Part shown: positions 40,297 through 52,420 of the stretch, in pieces
Position numbering within the stretch: the first letter of the stretch is position 1
Layout: every line of letters starts with the position of its first letter
Source of the DNA: Achatina immaculata
Taxonomy: Eukaryota > Mollusca > Gastropoda > Stylommatophora > Achatinidae
DNA: 64,000 nucleotides
Reading direction: 5' to 3'
Assembly (NCBI GenBank): GCA_009760885.1
Contig: CM019708.1
Location: forward strand, 12,883,931-12,947,930
Notes under the pieces: generated by a model
Seen by the model: only the letters and a program-made list of their open reading frames with translations
Database searches by the model: none
Told to the model about the DNA's origin: nothing
Made by a program: the position numbers and the translations under genes

Positions 40297-42130
40297 TATA
40301 AAATACGATATATATGAATGAAAAATTGTGACATTATGAATGTATGACAGATGAAAGCTGGCAAAAGTAAAAGTGCGCATAATTTCAATGAACATTCACA
40401 TGAATGTTTCTGATTACACACACGATGTGCACGTAATATGTAACACTGCAAATGGCAATGTCAATGCAATCAATCAAATATATATCAAATATGTCAGTGA
40501 ATCAATTGTGATGGGTTTCGTGTTACACATATCTTAACTAGTTCTATGTAACACTGAACACATTTAACAGTTCACTACGAACAACTTATTTACATAAAAC
40601 AGTACTTCTTCTAACTAAATTTACGTTTAAGTGGTACATAAACCAACATTAGACGTACGACAACTTACACAACCTTGAGGATGCACAGGAGGAGAGGACT
40701 GGTCAGATACACATCATAACTCGACAACATACAAGCCAGTCACATGTCCTAAAGTCATGAGGTGCTACTTTGACCCGTCCAGTCGGGCGTTCCGAAAGCG
40801 CCAAGGCCACCAACCTTCACAAATGGTCAAGAAACTCGACTGGAAGGACGTACCATTATTTCAACTGAACGTGAAAGCGGTAAAAAAAAATTAGATTATT
40901 CTGACCTCGAATACTTTTGGCCAATGTTTGGAACAACTAGAAATTTCCACACATCATCTGTGTGAGGAGATGATGGCGACGACGTTAGTGGTTATGATAT
41001 TAAATGTATAGTTTATCTTATGATTTTTTTTCATTAATTTATACATTGCTGATGATGTTATTTAAACGTAATATTCGGGCATAATCTCGGTTTAAAAATA
41101 TTAAATGTTCATTTGAAAATCGTGTGGGGCGGCAAGGTATGTTACTGCGCAACGAGGCAAAACTATTGCTGCCGGCCCGATTACGAGTTTACGCCATCAA
41201 TTTGTTACATAGTCTTATTAACTGAAGGACTATGACACTTTATTGGCTACCAAATATTGACAATGTTTAAAAATGTGCACAACTTTTACTAATTTGAGAG
41301 TAATTCTGTGTCCGAAACACATAATCAAAGTTTCGCATTGCTTTTTTTTTTTTTTTAACTATAATGATTACAATAGTTCTTTGATTGTAAAACAAATCTA
41401 TGAGTTTTTATCGATGTCTTATTAGTTTAAGTATTGCAACAATCTTGTTTGATCTAGTCTTATTGACTACGATTTAGTGATACAGGGTTGTAGATTTAGT
41501 CCAAGCAAAGATCTTGAATGCAGAAGATGATTGATTCTCTTCGGCATAGTTCTGAAGTTGTAGGAAGTGGAGGAGAAAGACGAGGCTGTATACAAACCCA
41601 GGATGTTAGCAGTGGTGAAATAGCCATTAGACTGAACAATCTTAAGTCTAGGGGGACGGGCCAGGAAGGGAGCCTAGCGTCAGTGAAAATAAACATTCTG
41701 AAAATACAGACTGTTGTTTCATGTAATTACTGTTTAAAACTAGTTTTGCTGCAAGTGCACCTTATATTTGTGCATAAGACGGTGACGATTTGGCTATGTT
41801 TTGTCTGTGTAAGAAAAAGTCTAATAGTGGAGATTGCAACTAGAGAGGAATCAGGCCATATGTCAGGAGATAGACTGCACAGGTCGGAGGCGATGGGGTC
41901 CAGTACTAAGTTCAGCCTACGGGCCTGAGTTTTTTTTTTAATGCACCATTGGTTATAAGGAAGTGCAATACCAAGTCCACCGTTTCTGCTCACAGTTAAT
42001 CTTATTGTCTTTCTCTCTCTGTCACGTCTAAAGTTTAAAGGTTAAAACTGTTCATATCGTTCCTTTACTTTGATATACACGAGCCTCATTGTTCCTTCAT
42101 TTTTCTGAGATCATTCTCAGTATCCCAGAG
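40297..42130. other. Intergenic, nothing firm
   Basis: Contains a plus-strand open frame of 136 codons at 41518-41928 and a 45-codon frame at 40757-40894. Neither shows a family motif. A T-run lies near 41342. Confidence 0.45.
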
Positions 42131-42190
42131 AGGATACCATTTAATATATACAGATGGACCAGTGAATCATGGTGAGTATTGTTCATGTGC

Positions 42191-42366
42191 TTTTACAGCG
42201 ACATTCTGTGGTAAAATAGTTAAGGAAGATAAGGGTTTTACAACGACAATCCGTGGTAAAACAGTGAAAGAAGATAAAGGTTTTACAGCGACACTCCGTG
42301 GTAAAACAGTGAAGGAAGATAAAGGTTTTACAGCGACACTCCGTGGTAAAACAGTCAAGGAAGGGT
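42191..42366. repeat. 45-bp tandem array, four units, in-frame
   Basis: Units start ttttacagcgaca at 42191, 42236, 42281 and 42326; the last is cut short. 45 bp is 15 codons, and the plus frame repeats FTATLRGKTVKEDKG. Confidence 0.95.
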
Positions 42367-42449
42367 GCTTTTGGAATCACCACGGGGATCAAGTCGCTGT
42401 CCAATTAGGTCATCTGCGATCCATATCATGCTAGCGTCAAGGTTAGCGA

Positions 42450-42575
42450 ACCATAGCTGACCAAGACCCTGTCCCACCTCCCTGTTGGTACCCCTAGTAA
42501 CAGGCACAGCCTGGCTATCAGGGCAGGGATCGCCATGGTCCCCATGGTGGTGGAGTCTACTAAAGAAACATTACA
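42450..42575. repeat. Dispersed repeat related to 55155-55275
   Basis: The ordered blocks agctgaccaagaccctgtcccac, ctgttggtac, taacaggcacagcctggc and catggt..tggtggagtct match agctggccaggacactatcccac, cggttgtc, taacagcctggc and catggt..ggtggagact at 55170-55272. Probably a diverged LINE piece. Confidence 0.5.
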
Positions 42576-43536
42576 CATCCCTTACTTTTTAGCTATATTC
42601 CGGGACTGAAAAAGTAGTTGCCATAACCCGCTCCCACGCCGATACGATGATGTACCTCACTACTTCTACAGCATGGGCTGCAAAGAACACCAGCTCGCAG
42701 TTACATGGAGATAGGACAAGACAAGACAAGACAAATTGGAATCACCACAAAGCGGCCTCACAAAAGAAATCATGACAGCTACAAAGATTTTGAAATGGCT
42801 GGAAACACAGAGGTACAGGCTTGCATGTATATTGAGTAATTCAACAAACATGCTAAAAAAAATATCCAAGTTGGGATAATCCGACAACAGTGGAGTGAAC
42901 CGGTTCATAGGTCACATATCTGTCAAATAACTTTTAATTTTGTTCCTGGTCATGACGGAGTCAGGGGAAATGAAAGAGCGGATGCATTTGCCAATTTAGG
43001 GGTCATAGAGAATGGTCACGCTGTGGATAGAGCTAAAAGATGCCATAAAAGATGCCGAAAGATCAAAGTCTTTTTGGTTTATTTTTCTTCCTGCATATAT
43101 TAGAAATATGTGGTTTAGCAGTTTATCAAGAATTCTGGTTACAGGCATTAAATCTGGATTTGCTAAACGTGACGTTTTTCAGCACGATAGCAGACGTTTG
43201 GTCAGTCAAGATCGAACAGGTGACATCAGTTGTCGTACGTTGTGTGACATACTGAGGGGAAGATCGGAGGACCTATGAGCGTGTCCTGAATGCGGTGAAG
43301 ATAATCATAATCTATCCCAGAGAGACTATTTGGTATTTGAATTGTAAGAGAGATAACCTCTGTATACTATATGTATTAAGTAAATGTGGAGGCAATTATT
43401 CCCCTTGTGTTATGTGCTATATGCTTATTGACGGCACTAAAAATTCGCGCTGGGGGCGAAGCTTAGCAAGAAGCACGGTACTGCAGTCAGCTAGTTGGCC
43501 AATGTGTTATCTGTTTGTATACGAAAAGATACTTAG

Positions 43537-44859
43537 AACTACCAAAGAAGCGTGACCTCAGAGATTGCGGGAACTGGAGAGGCATTACCCTACTGCCACT
43601 CACTAGTAAAGTATTTTGCAGAATAATCATCAACAGAATTGTACCAGCACTTGAGGAAAAACTTCGGAAAGAGCAGGCAGGATTTAGGAAAGGAAGATCA
43701 TGCATAGACCACATATTTGTACTTAGACAAATATTAGAACAGGCAAATGAGTGGCATAGCACAACATATGCATTATTCATAGATTTTGAGAAAGCCTTTG
43801 ACAGTGTCAACAGAGATGCACTGTGGAAAATCCTAAGATGGCATGGCCTCCCTCATAAAATAGTTAATGTAATAAAAGCCATATACGAGGGTTTTCAGTA
43901 CAAAGTTGTCTGTGGAGAACATACCTCCACCAGCTTTAGGGTACAAACAGGAGTGAAACTGGGATGTGTACTATCACCAACATTATTTATCTTGGCAGTA
44001 GACTGGTTAATGAAGGAGGTAACATCAGACAAACGCAGAGGATTACAATGGACCCTTGACACAGTGCTGGAGGACCTTGACTTTGCGGACGACATTTGTC
44101 TATTATCAAGCAGTCACAAAGGTATGCAAGATAAAATAAACAAGCTAACTCAGAATGCAAACAACATAGGACTAAAGATCAACGTAGGAAAGACAAAGTT
44201 AATGAAACAAAATGTGAACGACAGAAATGTACTCAGAGTAGATAACAAGTTAGTGGAAGAGGTCAACGAATTTGTATACCTTGGCAGCAGAGTAGTAGAA
44301 AATGGAGACAGCACAGAGGACATCAACAGCAGACTTACTAGAGCAAACCAGGCTTTTGCAATGCTGCAGAATATATGGAAATAAAAAAAAAACTAAGCAT
44401 AAATATGAAAATCAGGATATTTAAGAGTAATGTTCTGAGTGTACTACTCTATGGAAGTGAATGCTGGAAAATCACCAAAACCATAGAAAACAAGTTGAAT
44501 TCTTTCCAGACTAAATGTTTACGAAGAATTAGAAAAATATTTTGGCCAAACACCATAAGAAATAACATCTTATTAGCAGAAATGCAGATGAAACCACTGA
44601 CAACAATTATTGAGGAAAGACGCTGGCGATGGTTGGGACATGTGCTCCGAATGACTGACAACTCACTACCAAAAATATCACTAAGATGGACACCACAGGG
44701 GAGCAGAAGTAAGGGTAGACCAAAAGAGACATGGAGAAGAACAACAGAAAGGATGTTGAGCAATAGAGGGCTCACCTGGGCAAGAGCAGAAAAAAAGGCG
44801 AAGGACAGGCATTTGTGGAAAACCCTTGCGGAAGCCCCATGTGCCCTGGGCACTTAAGG

Positions 44860-44890
<31 letters not shown>
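43537..44890 (+). mobile_element. LINE family A, copy A4
   Basis: A 289-codon frame (43515-44384) covers FRKGRSCIDHIFVLRQ, DFEKAFDSVNRDALW, KLGCVLSPTLFILAVDW, DLDFADDICLLSSSHKG and EFVYLGSRVVENGD. It stops after MLQNIWK where the sequence became ggaaataaaaaaaaaac. The frame resumes at 44399 and continues to CALGT. (AG)n tail. The 12-bp repeat aaagatactag with one difference flanks it (43525-43536 aaagatacttag; 44891-44902 aaagatacctag). Gln of KQGC is Leu here. Confidence 0.92.
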
Positions 44891-44895
<5 letters not shown>

Positions 44896-45009
44896 TACCT
44901 AGGAAAGCAGTGGTCTTATGCTGTAATGAAGTCTAAAATAATAATACAATCATAACAAGGGCATCGTTTAGATGACGATGTTAGTTAGTAGACTATAACA
45001 TTATAAAGC

Positions 45010-46065
45010 ATATTCCGAGTCTTATTATTAAAATACTTGAAGACATCAATATAGACGACAAGGACCTGAGGATTGTAAAACATCTATACTGGCAGCAAGA
45101 AGCAGCAGTTCGAGTTGAAAATAGAATTGGAAAATATCAACCTATAAAACAAGGGGTGCGACAAGGATGTGTACTATCTCCAGACCTTGTTTCTCTGTAC
45201 TGCGAGAATATTCTAAGAACAATCATCACAGAACCAGGCATAACAATTGGAGGATACAATATTAACAACCTTCGGTGTGCTGACGACACAGTACTTATAG
45301 CTGAGAACCAACAAGACCTGCAAAATCTCTTGGATAAAGTCGCCAAAGAAAGTGAACAGAAAGGCCTTACTTTGAACATCAAAAAGACAGAGACTATGGT
45401 TATATCTAAGAAACAGAATCCACCAGCATGCAGTATTAAATTAAACGGAAATATTATAAAGCAGGTGCAGAAATTCAAATACCTTGGAGCAGTAATAACT
45501 TCAGATGGGAAATGCAGAACAGAAATTAGGAACAGAATAGGCCAAGCAAAGACTGCATTTCAGAGAATGAGAAACATATTAGCTAACACATCTTTATCAA
45601 TGAATGTTAGAAAACGAGTCCTAAAATGCTATATTGAACTTATCTTGTTATATGGAAGTGAATGGACAATAGGCAAGTCTGCACAAAAATCATTGGAAGC
45701 AGCAGAAATGTGGTTTATTAGAAGAATGTTGCGAATCTCCTGGACAGCAAAAATAACTAATGAAGAATGTATGAGAAGAGCTGGAGAGACAAAAAAACCT
45801 TGTCAAAAAGATAAGAGAGAGACAATGTACTTTCATAGGACATGCAATGAGAAGAGGGGGCATTGAAAATATTATAACAACAGGAAAAATAGAAGGAAGA
45901 AGATCAAGAGGAAGACCAAGAGAAATGATACTGGACAGTCTGACGGGATGGTGTGAGAGGAGATCACCAACTGAACTGATGGCCTGCATGAAGGATCGGG
46001 TACTCTAGAGAAACATAATAGCCAACACCAGTCGGCACGGCACCTGATGATGATGATGATTCCGA
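45010..46065 (+). mobile_element. RTE-like LINE family D, 5'-truncated
   Basis: A 236-codon frame (45156-45866) has RQGCVLSPDLVSLYCENI, NLRCADDTVLIAENQQD (catalytic box as CADD), GLTLNIKKTETMVISKK, KFKYLGAVITSDGKCRTEI, LLYGSEW and FIRRMLRISWTAKITNEE. After a frameshift it continues as FIGHAMRRGG, GRRSRGRPREM and a (GAT)n tail at 46045. Upstream YWQQEAAVRVENRIG extends to about 45070. Distinct from families A-C by sequence. Confidence 0.9.
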
Positions 46066-46369
46066 GTCTTACACATAAGGTAGCACAATGCTCTCTATAA
46101 GCTGTTCTACAACGCAAATTTCTAGATATAGGAAACAACAAGACTTTCACACGGTAGAGTCATTATTCTTTCTCTCACGTCTGTAAGTGCTTTCTCCAAC
46201 CCACACGTCTAACCATACAATGCTGTGTTCCATTACAACACAAACCACCTCTACCCACTTCCACCTTCATTCGCCAGTTATTGCCTGGAAGCGAAATGCT
46301 ATTTTTATGTTTATTCATAGCTGACATTATTATATTTTATGGACGAGAAAATACACGCTAAAATTAGAT

Positions 46370-46500
46370 TTTTCTTTCTGTCTTTATATTATTTATTCTC
46401 AATGTCTGTGTTGCTCGATCAAAGCTTTATGCCGAAATATCGCTTACCTTTTTGTTACTAAGTAAAGTCCTCTCCTAACATTTGCATTGCTGATATTATT
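46370..46500 (+). repeat. Possible degenerate Penelope-like terminal repeat
   Basis: gatcaaagctttatgccgaa followed by atatcgcttacctttttgtt and actaagtaaagtcctctcct runs parallel to the 30.0-kb arm (gataaaggctagcgccgaaa, cgttacaagtttgtt, taataaagctgttcct). Similarity is partial. Confidence 0.4.
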
Positions 46501-46639
46501 GCTATGAATCAAATAGTAGCATTTTGTTATGCAAAAATATTTGAAACTGGGTTCTAATCTAATATACACAGTACATTTTTATTATTTAGAAAGTCAAATT
46601 TTGGAATAGTTTAAAGTCTTTTCGGTAATACAATTTGCG

Positions 46640-46895
46640 GCACTATTTCTCATGCGCGCACGAAGCCTACTTCCGCCTGTCAGTTCTCAGGTTCCTGAGC
46701 AGACGACAACAGTTCGCATAGAAGTCGTCTGTTATAGGGAGAGAGAGAGAGAGAGAGTTACTGGATTTCGTTATACATTTTTTGTTTCTGTTTAATTCTG
46801 CTGTGAATATTAACATTTGGATTATTTATTACCTAATTGATTCACCAGCCGTTGAGATTTTGAGACTTAAGAATAAACTCCTGAAGGCCGTGGAG
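46640..46895 (+). promoter_or_regulatory. Candidate plus-strand promoter and 5' noncoding exon
   Basis: A CpG-containing patch (atgcgcgcacgaag, acttccgcctg) is followed by (GA)n and then ggccgtggag|gtaagttg, a strong splice donor ending at 46895. No ATG-led frame or downstream exon was recognised. If real, a plus-strand gene would start here and its coding exons would lie further right or beyond the window. Confidence 0.25.
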
Positions 46896-46899
46896 GTAA

Positions 46900-48120
46900 G
46901 TTGTGTTTGTTTGCGGTCAAGCCTTTGCAATGCTTTGAATATATGAGTGAAGGCAGATGACTGCTAGAGTGAAGACATAGCTACCGGGACAGGCGAGAAA
47001 CACAGTCTCATTTCTTCACGGCGTTCCTAGAAACAGGCTTATGTACCCCTTCGACCTGGCTAACGGATAATCTCCGTAGTGGGTGAATTTGCTAAGGAGT
47101 TATATTTAAAGTCTTTCCCTGCCCTCTAGTAAGACACCGTAATCCACTTCTCATCCGACACTGCACGTTCTCTAGCATCACCAAGGCGTCGATTGCAAGG
47201 AACAACAATTCGCAGTTCTTCAGGGAAAATAACACAAGCATGAAACAAAAGCAGTAATATGGCGAAAGATGAGAGAAATAAGATCGGTAAAACTGGTAAT
47301 AGCAGTAAAAGGTAGACAGAATTGTGTCGTTCAGTAGAAAGACAGAATGGGGAAAATGGGCAGAAGCGAGAGTGGCATAAGATGAGTACGTATAAATGAA
47401 GAGTGTACAGCAACCCAATATTTCAGAAATGCCTTTGTCAGGGGCCATATACAAAAACATCACATGCAATAAAGGCAAGAAAAACACATGACAAATATCA
47501 ACCAGATGCACTATTCTTTGGACAGACCTCTCAGGTTGTTCAGCTTCAAGTTTACAAAGTCAGTATAAAATAAAGGTAACATAAACTAGAGAGCAAGGTG
47601 AAAAACAATGGAAGTGAGTTGAAATGTGAACAAGAAGTCATGTTAAGAATAAAGGTTTTAACTACATTTATCAGCAGACATAGACTTGGCATATCTCATT
47701 TTCTCCAAAAAACCTTCATCACTTAAGAACTAAACACACACACACACACATGAAAACACATTAGACTAATATTTTGATAGGATTATTCATCCCTAGTAGT
47801 AGAATTAGTAACATCACAGAGATTGGTCATCCAGTGTAACATATTTATGTGACTGACTAAGATGATCATGCATATCAGTTGTTATATTCAATAAAATATT
47901 TATAAAGTTAGTTGTGCAAACTGCTAACATTTCTGCTTTATACATGATGTGACTATTCTGATGTAGTGACAAGTGGGAATTTCAATTTCTGATCAAGGAT
48001 TAACAGTTCTGTGTGAAAAGTAGAATAGTTTTTGTGTAGTTCTTAATGTCTTTAAACTCCAGAAGCTTTGTCTTCAAGGCTCTTTGTTAGAGCTGATCAT
48101 TTGTTTTACTGCTTTGCCCA
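46900..48120. other. Noncoding, nothing firm
   Basis: Contains a (CA)n near 47738. Minus-strand hydrophobic open frames at 47092-47511 are Phe/Leu/Tyr-rich without motif and are taken as chance. Confidence 0.45.
47390..47475 (-). repeat. Possible degenerate Penelope-like terminal repeat
   Basis: The minus strand reads ctgacaaaggcatttctgaa then atattgggttgctgtac, resembling a weakened ctgatgaaggc..gccgaaa core. Confidence 0.35.
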
Positions 48121-48228
48121 GATAGACCTTGCAGTTGTCACTTTCCAGATATTGAAGATAGACCTTGCAGTTGTCACTTTCCAGATATTGAAGATAGACC
48201 TTGCAGTTGTCACTTTCCAGATATTGAG
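48121..48228. repeat. 36-bp tandem repeat, three near-perfect units
   Basis: gatagaccttgcagttgtca ctttccagatattgaa repeated at 48121, 48157 and 48193. 36 bp keeps frame, giving KIDLAVVTFQIL three times in an otherwise unremarkable frame. Confidence 0.95.
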
Positions 48229-48695
48229 TGGCCTTATCATAAAAATGTTTGGATTTTTTTTTTTTTTAATGGCCACATCAGTGTTTTCTTTTGTTTGGAA
48301 TGGAATTCCTGTAAGTTGCTTTTTTTTTTATATAAACATTTATTGGCAAAGGTGGAAGCACCCATCCAAACTTCACCAGCTCAAATAATTCTCTTGTAAA
48401 ATCTGCTAAGAGTTCAGGGAGAGGAAGATAGTCTTGAATTTCAAGTTGATCAGAGAACTTTAATCCTTTCTCACCCTGTGTCACAGGTCTGTAGTTCTGG
48501 TACTCCAGTCACCTGTCACACTTTTCATAGACCATTAGCTAAATTATTTTCTTTCATAAATTTCTTTGTAATGTAATCAGAATATAAGAAAACTGAAAAA
48601 AAAATCTGGTAAATAAAGCTATAAAAGTATTATATTCTGCAAGAATACTTTTTCAAAACTAATAAGACAGGGCTAGTGAAGTGTTTTGGCATTTA

Positions 48696-48775
48696 ATGGT
48701 GAAGCAGCTAGTGCATTAGTCTCTCATGTTGAAGTGGTTTGAATCCAGCCAGAAATACTTCAGTCACCCTGCCAC
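48696..48775 (+). repeat. tRNA-like SINE head
   Basis: agcagctagtgcattagtctc resembles an A box and ggtttgaatcc a B box, about 30 bp apart, as in a polymerase III promoter of a tRNA-derived SINE. It lies just before a family C LINE end, as a SINE sharing a LINE tail would. No folding tRNA was found. Confidence 0.4.
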
Positions 48776-48785
48776 ATAATGGGTC

Positions 48786-48955
48786 AGCCAGTCAGTCATT
48801 TGCATGTCCTTTGCAGAACTTTGCCTCCCTAACACCTCTCCTGTAGGCCTTTCAGTTGTAAGCAAGATGCCCTGCTGCAGATCATCAACGATGTCTTGCG
48901 GCCATCTTCGTCTTGGTCTTCCTCTCTTTCTTTTTCCCTGTTATGTACCCTGCCG
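48786..48955 (-). mobile_element. LINE family C 3'-end fragment C4
   Basis: Starts cagtcagtcatttgcatgtc (the (GACT)n tail read from the other strand), then tttgcctccctaacacc, aagatgccctgctgcagatc and atcttcgtcttggtcttcct. The minus frame carries the PRRRWPQDIV-type C-terminus. Only the last 170 bp. Confidence 0.85.
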
Positions 48956-49224
48956 TAGAATGCCTACCAGGATTTTTCCGGAGCTGGAGAAGGAAAGGTT
49001 ACCAGGCATGATGTTGACCACATCACTCACTAGTGTTCCGGCAGGTCAAGGAAAACAGAGACACTAACACTGTATTCAGTGGGTGCCACCATGGCATGAT
49101 GTAATGAGATATTTGATAATGAATTATTCCTTCTGGGTACATGAGAAAAAAATGACCAGCATCAAGTTGAGACTTAATATGAATTCATAGAGACTCACAG
49201 GGTTGCAGAAGAAAGCAGTGATGG

Positions 49225-49580
49225 TGCTTCATTATCATCATCGCCTTTTACTCCCATGAGAGCATAGGCCACGGATAAAGACTCTCCAGTCATCTCTATT
49301 CTTGGAATTATTCTCAGCTTCCTTCCATGTGTATCCCTTGTCTCTGAGCACTGTCATAATTTCTCTTCTCCAAGTAAGTCTAGGTCTTCCTCATTTTCTG
49401 TTTCCTTGAGGATTCCATGTCAGTACCTGTCTTGCTATGCTGGTGTCAGGTTTCCTGAGTGTGGCAAATCCACCTCCACTTCTTAGACATGATTTGTAGG
49501 TTCATAGGTTCTTGTCCTGCCCTTTCCTAGACCTCCTCGTTCCTGACCTTGTCCTGCTTAGAAAACACAATTACTTGGGT
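49225..49580 (-). mobile_element. LINE family F 3'-end fragment
   Basis: The minus strand reads KPDTSIARQVLTWNPQGN then, after a shift, RPRLTWRREIMTVLRDKGYT and WKEAENNSKNRDDWRVFI, an RTE-like C-terminus, and ends in a (GAT)n tail seen as atcatcatcgcc at 49238. The last 120 bp match both arms of the fold-back at 1-3 kb. Confidence 0.75.
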
Positions 49581-51285
49581 CAGTGGAAGAAAGTGTGAGC
49601 TTGATCAGCTTTCTCTCCTTGGTGGTGGAGTTTGCAGGAAAACTGCTTCTTAGGTAAACTCTGAAGAGTTCAGGGATCAGGCATAATTGTTTCTCCAGTC
49701 TGACTTGCTGTTTAACCATAGGCATCATATTTCTGATTGTAAAATATAAGGTAAAAGGTAAAGGTAATCCTTGTCATGCCTTAGAGGCACATAGGGATGT
49801 AAAATATGGAAGACACAAAATGCTACCAGACTTTTCTTTGTGAGATAACATCAATGATTGGCTTGGAAGTTGCTTCATTTATTCATTAAATGCCATGTCG
49901 AATGGCGTTGGTGATCATGCTTTTCTATTTTGTATGATCACTTTTCAGTGAATTCAAATGCCTTTATTTTTCCATGTCACTTGATCAGTCCACAGAGATA
50001 TTTTTTTGTTGGCCACTCTTTAGCTCTTTTTTCCCCTTGAATTTTCCAGTCATTACCTGGCTCTCCAGTTTTCATTTTCACATGATATAGTCAGGAAACT
50101 TTGACTGTCAATTTCTTGCCTTTTCAACTAGTTTTTGCTGATAGAAATTCACCAGAATAAGCCAGAAAGTCAGGAATGAACACCTCATATGGGACACTGC
50201 ATATTTTAGTTTTTAGCCAAACATTTATTGTTGTTTTCTCGTTGTGTATCATAATAGTGATAATATAAGAAGAAGATGGCATTGAGCGCACTTAGAAAAG
50301 TTGTTGAGTTTTGAAAGTGTGAGATACTGAAAAAGTGAGATAGATATGCTAGAAGAAATTACACATTTTGAACCAGCAGGGGGGTGGGTTAATCCAGCAA
50401 GTAGGAAGGGGTAATTTACCCCCAGGTATCTGTGTGCTGATATGATCAATCACAAGGCAGTCACTGCTGTGTAGATACCAACAAGTTGTGCAGTGGTTAA
50501 CCACAGTTTTTTTTTTTCCAAGTGAAATCATATCATATGTGTACAATCAGTGTAGTGGTGTGATGTGATGTCTATCATTGGCTGTTTTTGATTATCTCAT
50601 GCATGATTATGGAGTTTATGATAAGTTCAGAGAGGAGGACATGGTGACTTGCAGAAACTTTAATAATATGGGGTTGTTAAAGTTTGCTTCTGTGATCAAA
50701 CACTATGCATTATTGTCTTGAAGCAGTGACATGCAGAAAGGGGGTAGGGGGAGGGGAGAGAAAGGAATGGTCAGGTCTGGCTCATGTGATAGTCAGAAGG
50801 AACTTGTGGGTGGCTATGGGAGAGATGAACATCTTGAGGATTTATAGCAGTGTTTCCTTATCATTATCATGTGCATTGTAGGAGCCATGCCAAGTCTTGT
50901 TAGCAATTTTATACATGTGCAGAAGGTATGTTGCTACATGCTGGGTTGTGGTGGAGTTGGTTCTGATTGCTAAACTGATCTCATATGAAGATTCTGGTTC
51001 TCACTTTGTAGGAAAGTGGGAAAATTTAGTTGACCTAAGCTTTGGCTTCATTCATAAATGACTGACTCTTCAGAAACACAGTTTGAGTGACATGGTGGTC
51101 TGTGGCCTTTCTGGTGCTGTTTTTTTAGTTAAAGAGAGAGTTTATTGTTCTTTATATATTTCTTGAAAGCACCGCATCTGTTTATATTCTTCTTCACCAT
51201 GCCATTGTAAAACCAAAACTGGTAGAAACCGGAATAGTCTGCATTACAGAACAAAAGAAAAAGCCTTAGTTTTGACCTTTTTGAA
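49581..51285. other. Noncoding, nothing recognised
   Basis: No motif or repeat family seen; scattered short T-runs. Confidence 0.5.
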
Positions 51286-51289
51286 GTGG

Positions 51290-51990
51290 CCTGCAGTGTG
51301 TCTATCCGTAATAATAGTGAAGAGCAAAATCTCCATCATAATGCAAAGAAAACTAAATTGATGACAACTGACAAAACAAATAAGGCAGCTGAAATATGTA
51401 TCAATGAGGAAAAATTGGAAGAAATGGAGAGTTTTGATTATCTTGGATCATTACTGACAATGAGGGGAAATTAAAAGGAGGACATCTGTCGCACTTCAAA
51501 AAGTAATACAACTAAATAATCTGTGGAGAGGAACAGACAGAAATGTATAAGATTTGTAAATAAGATTTTTAAGGGCGTGCATCTTTCCCATCACAACATA
51601 TGCCTGTCAGACCTGGACACTTAACGAAACAGCGGAGAAACACATAAATGCCGTTGAATGTAAATGTATAGAAGAGTTCTTCAGATATCATGGACACAAA
51701 AGAAGAACAAATATGAGGGAACTATGAGAACTTAATATTGAAGAAGGCTGGCTAATAAAGAGGATTAAACATAGAAAACTTAAATATTTTGGACACATTA
51801 AACATCATGAGAATTTACAGGAGACCATTTTGGAAGGATACATAATGGAAAGTAGAAGGAGAGGAAGACCAAGGCAAAGATGGCTGCAAGAGATCGTTGA
51901 TAATCTCCAAATGGATGCATCAGCTGCAGGGCATCTTGCTTACAACTGAGAGGACATACAAATAATTGACTGACTGACTGACTGGCATGT
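51290..51990 (+). mobile_element. LINE family C, copy C3
   Basis: Starts in SIRNNSEEQNLHHNAKKTK, then LMTTDKTNKAAEICINEE and ESFDYLGSLLT. It is broken after 51474, with RIKHRKLKYFGHIKHHEN and GRPRQRWLQEIVDNLQMD near 51770-51920. Ends with a gactgactgactgac tail at 51967. Confidence 0.88.
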
Positions 51991-52420
51991 TTGAGGTATC
52001 TCCAGGAAAATGACTTTCAGAAAGATTTTTGATAGTCTTTGATTTCAAGACATCAGTGGAAAACAGTGTTCATCAGTTACAGGATCTAGTAGTTTTTTTT
52101 TAATTCAAGGAGTATTTTTGTCCAGTTTGTTTCCTATGTGTTATCTTGGTGTCTTTTAAGTTTTATCATTTAGCTTTTTTTTTTTTTTAATGGTCCTTCT
52201 GGGCTACCATTTTGGTTTTGCTCATTTCATGTAGACTGTCACTGTCTGTTGTTGGTTCAAGAACCCCCAAGTAAGCATTGAGATAAATCAGTGGTTAAGA
52301 TATTCTTCAGAAGAGATATCTCAGCGTAGCTGACCACAAGAAAACAAAACAGATGGAGGAATCAGAGATGTATAGCTACTCAGAAGGTTGGGTTGCTGAA
52401 AAATTATATGAAAGATCTAT

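Larger units (their letters stand above)
42135..43340 (+). pseudogene. LINE RNase H region, broken and expanded
   Basis: IYTDGPVNHG at 42143-42172 is the first RNase H motif, interrupted by a 45-bp tandem array. Near 42935-43000 the frame reads NFVPGHDGVRGNERADAFAN, the closing RNase H motif. A further degenerate C-terminal stretch extends to about 43330. Layout like the remnants at 18835 and 24705. Confidence 0.72.

Noticed and set aside
40757..40894. 45-codon ORF beginning MRCYFDPSSRAFRKRQ
   Set aside because: Lies in a slightly GC-richer patch, but no family and no neighbouring exon is seen.
41518..41928. 136-codon plus-strand ORF
   Set aside because: No domain, ordinary composition for chance, overlapped by an equally open minus frame, no splice or promoter support.
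47092..47511. Hydrophobic minus-strand ORFs resembling membrane proteins
   Set aside because: Phe/Leu/Tyr bias comes from AT-rich sequence; the two frames overlap each other and no family is matched.
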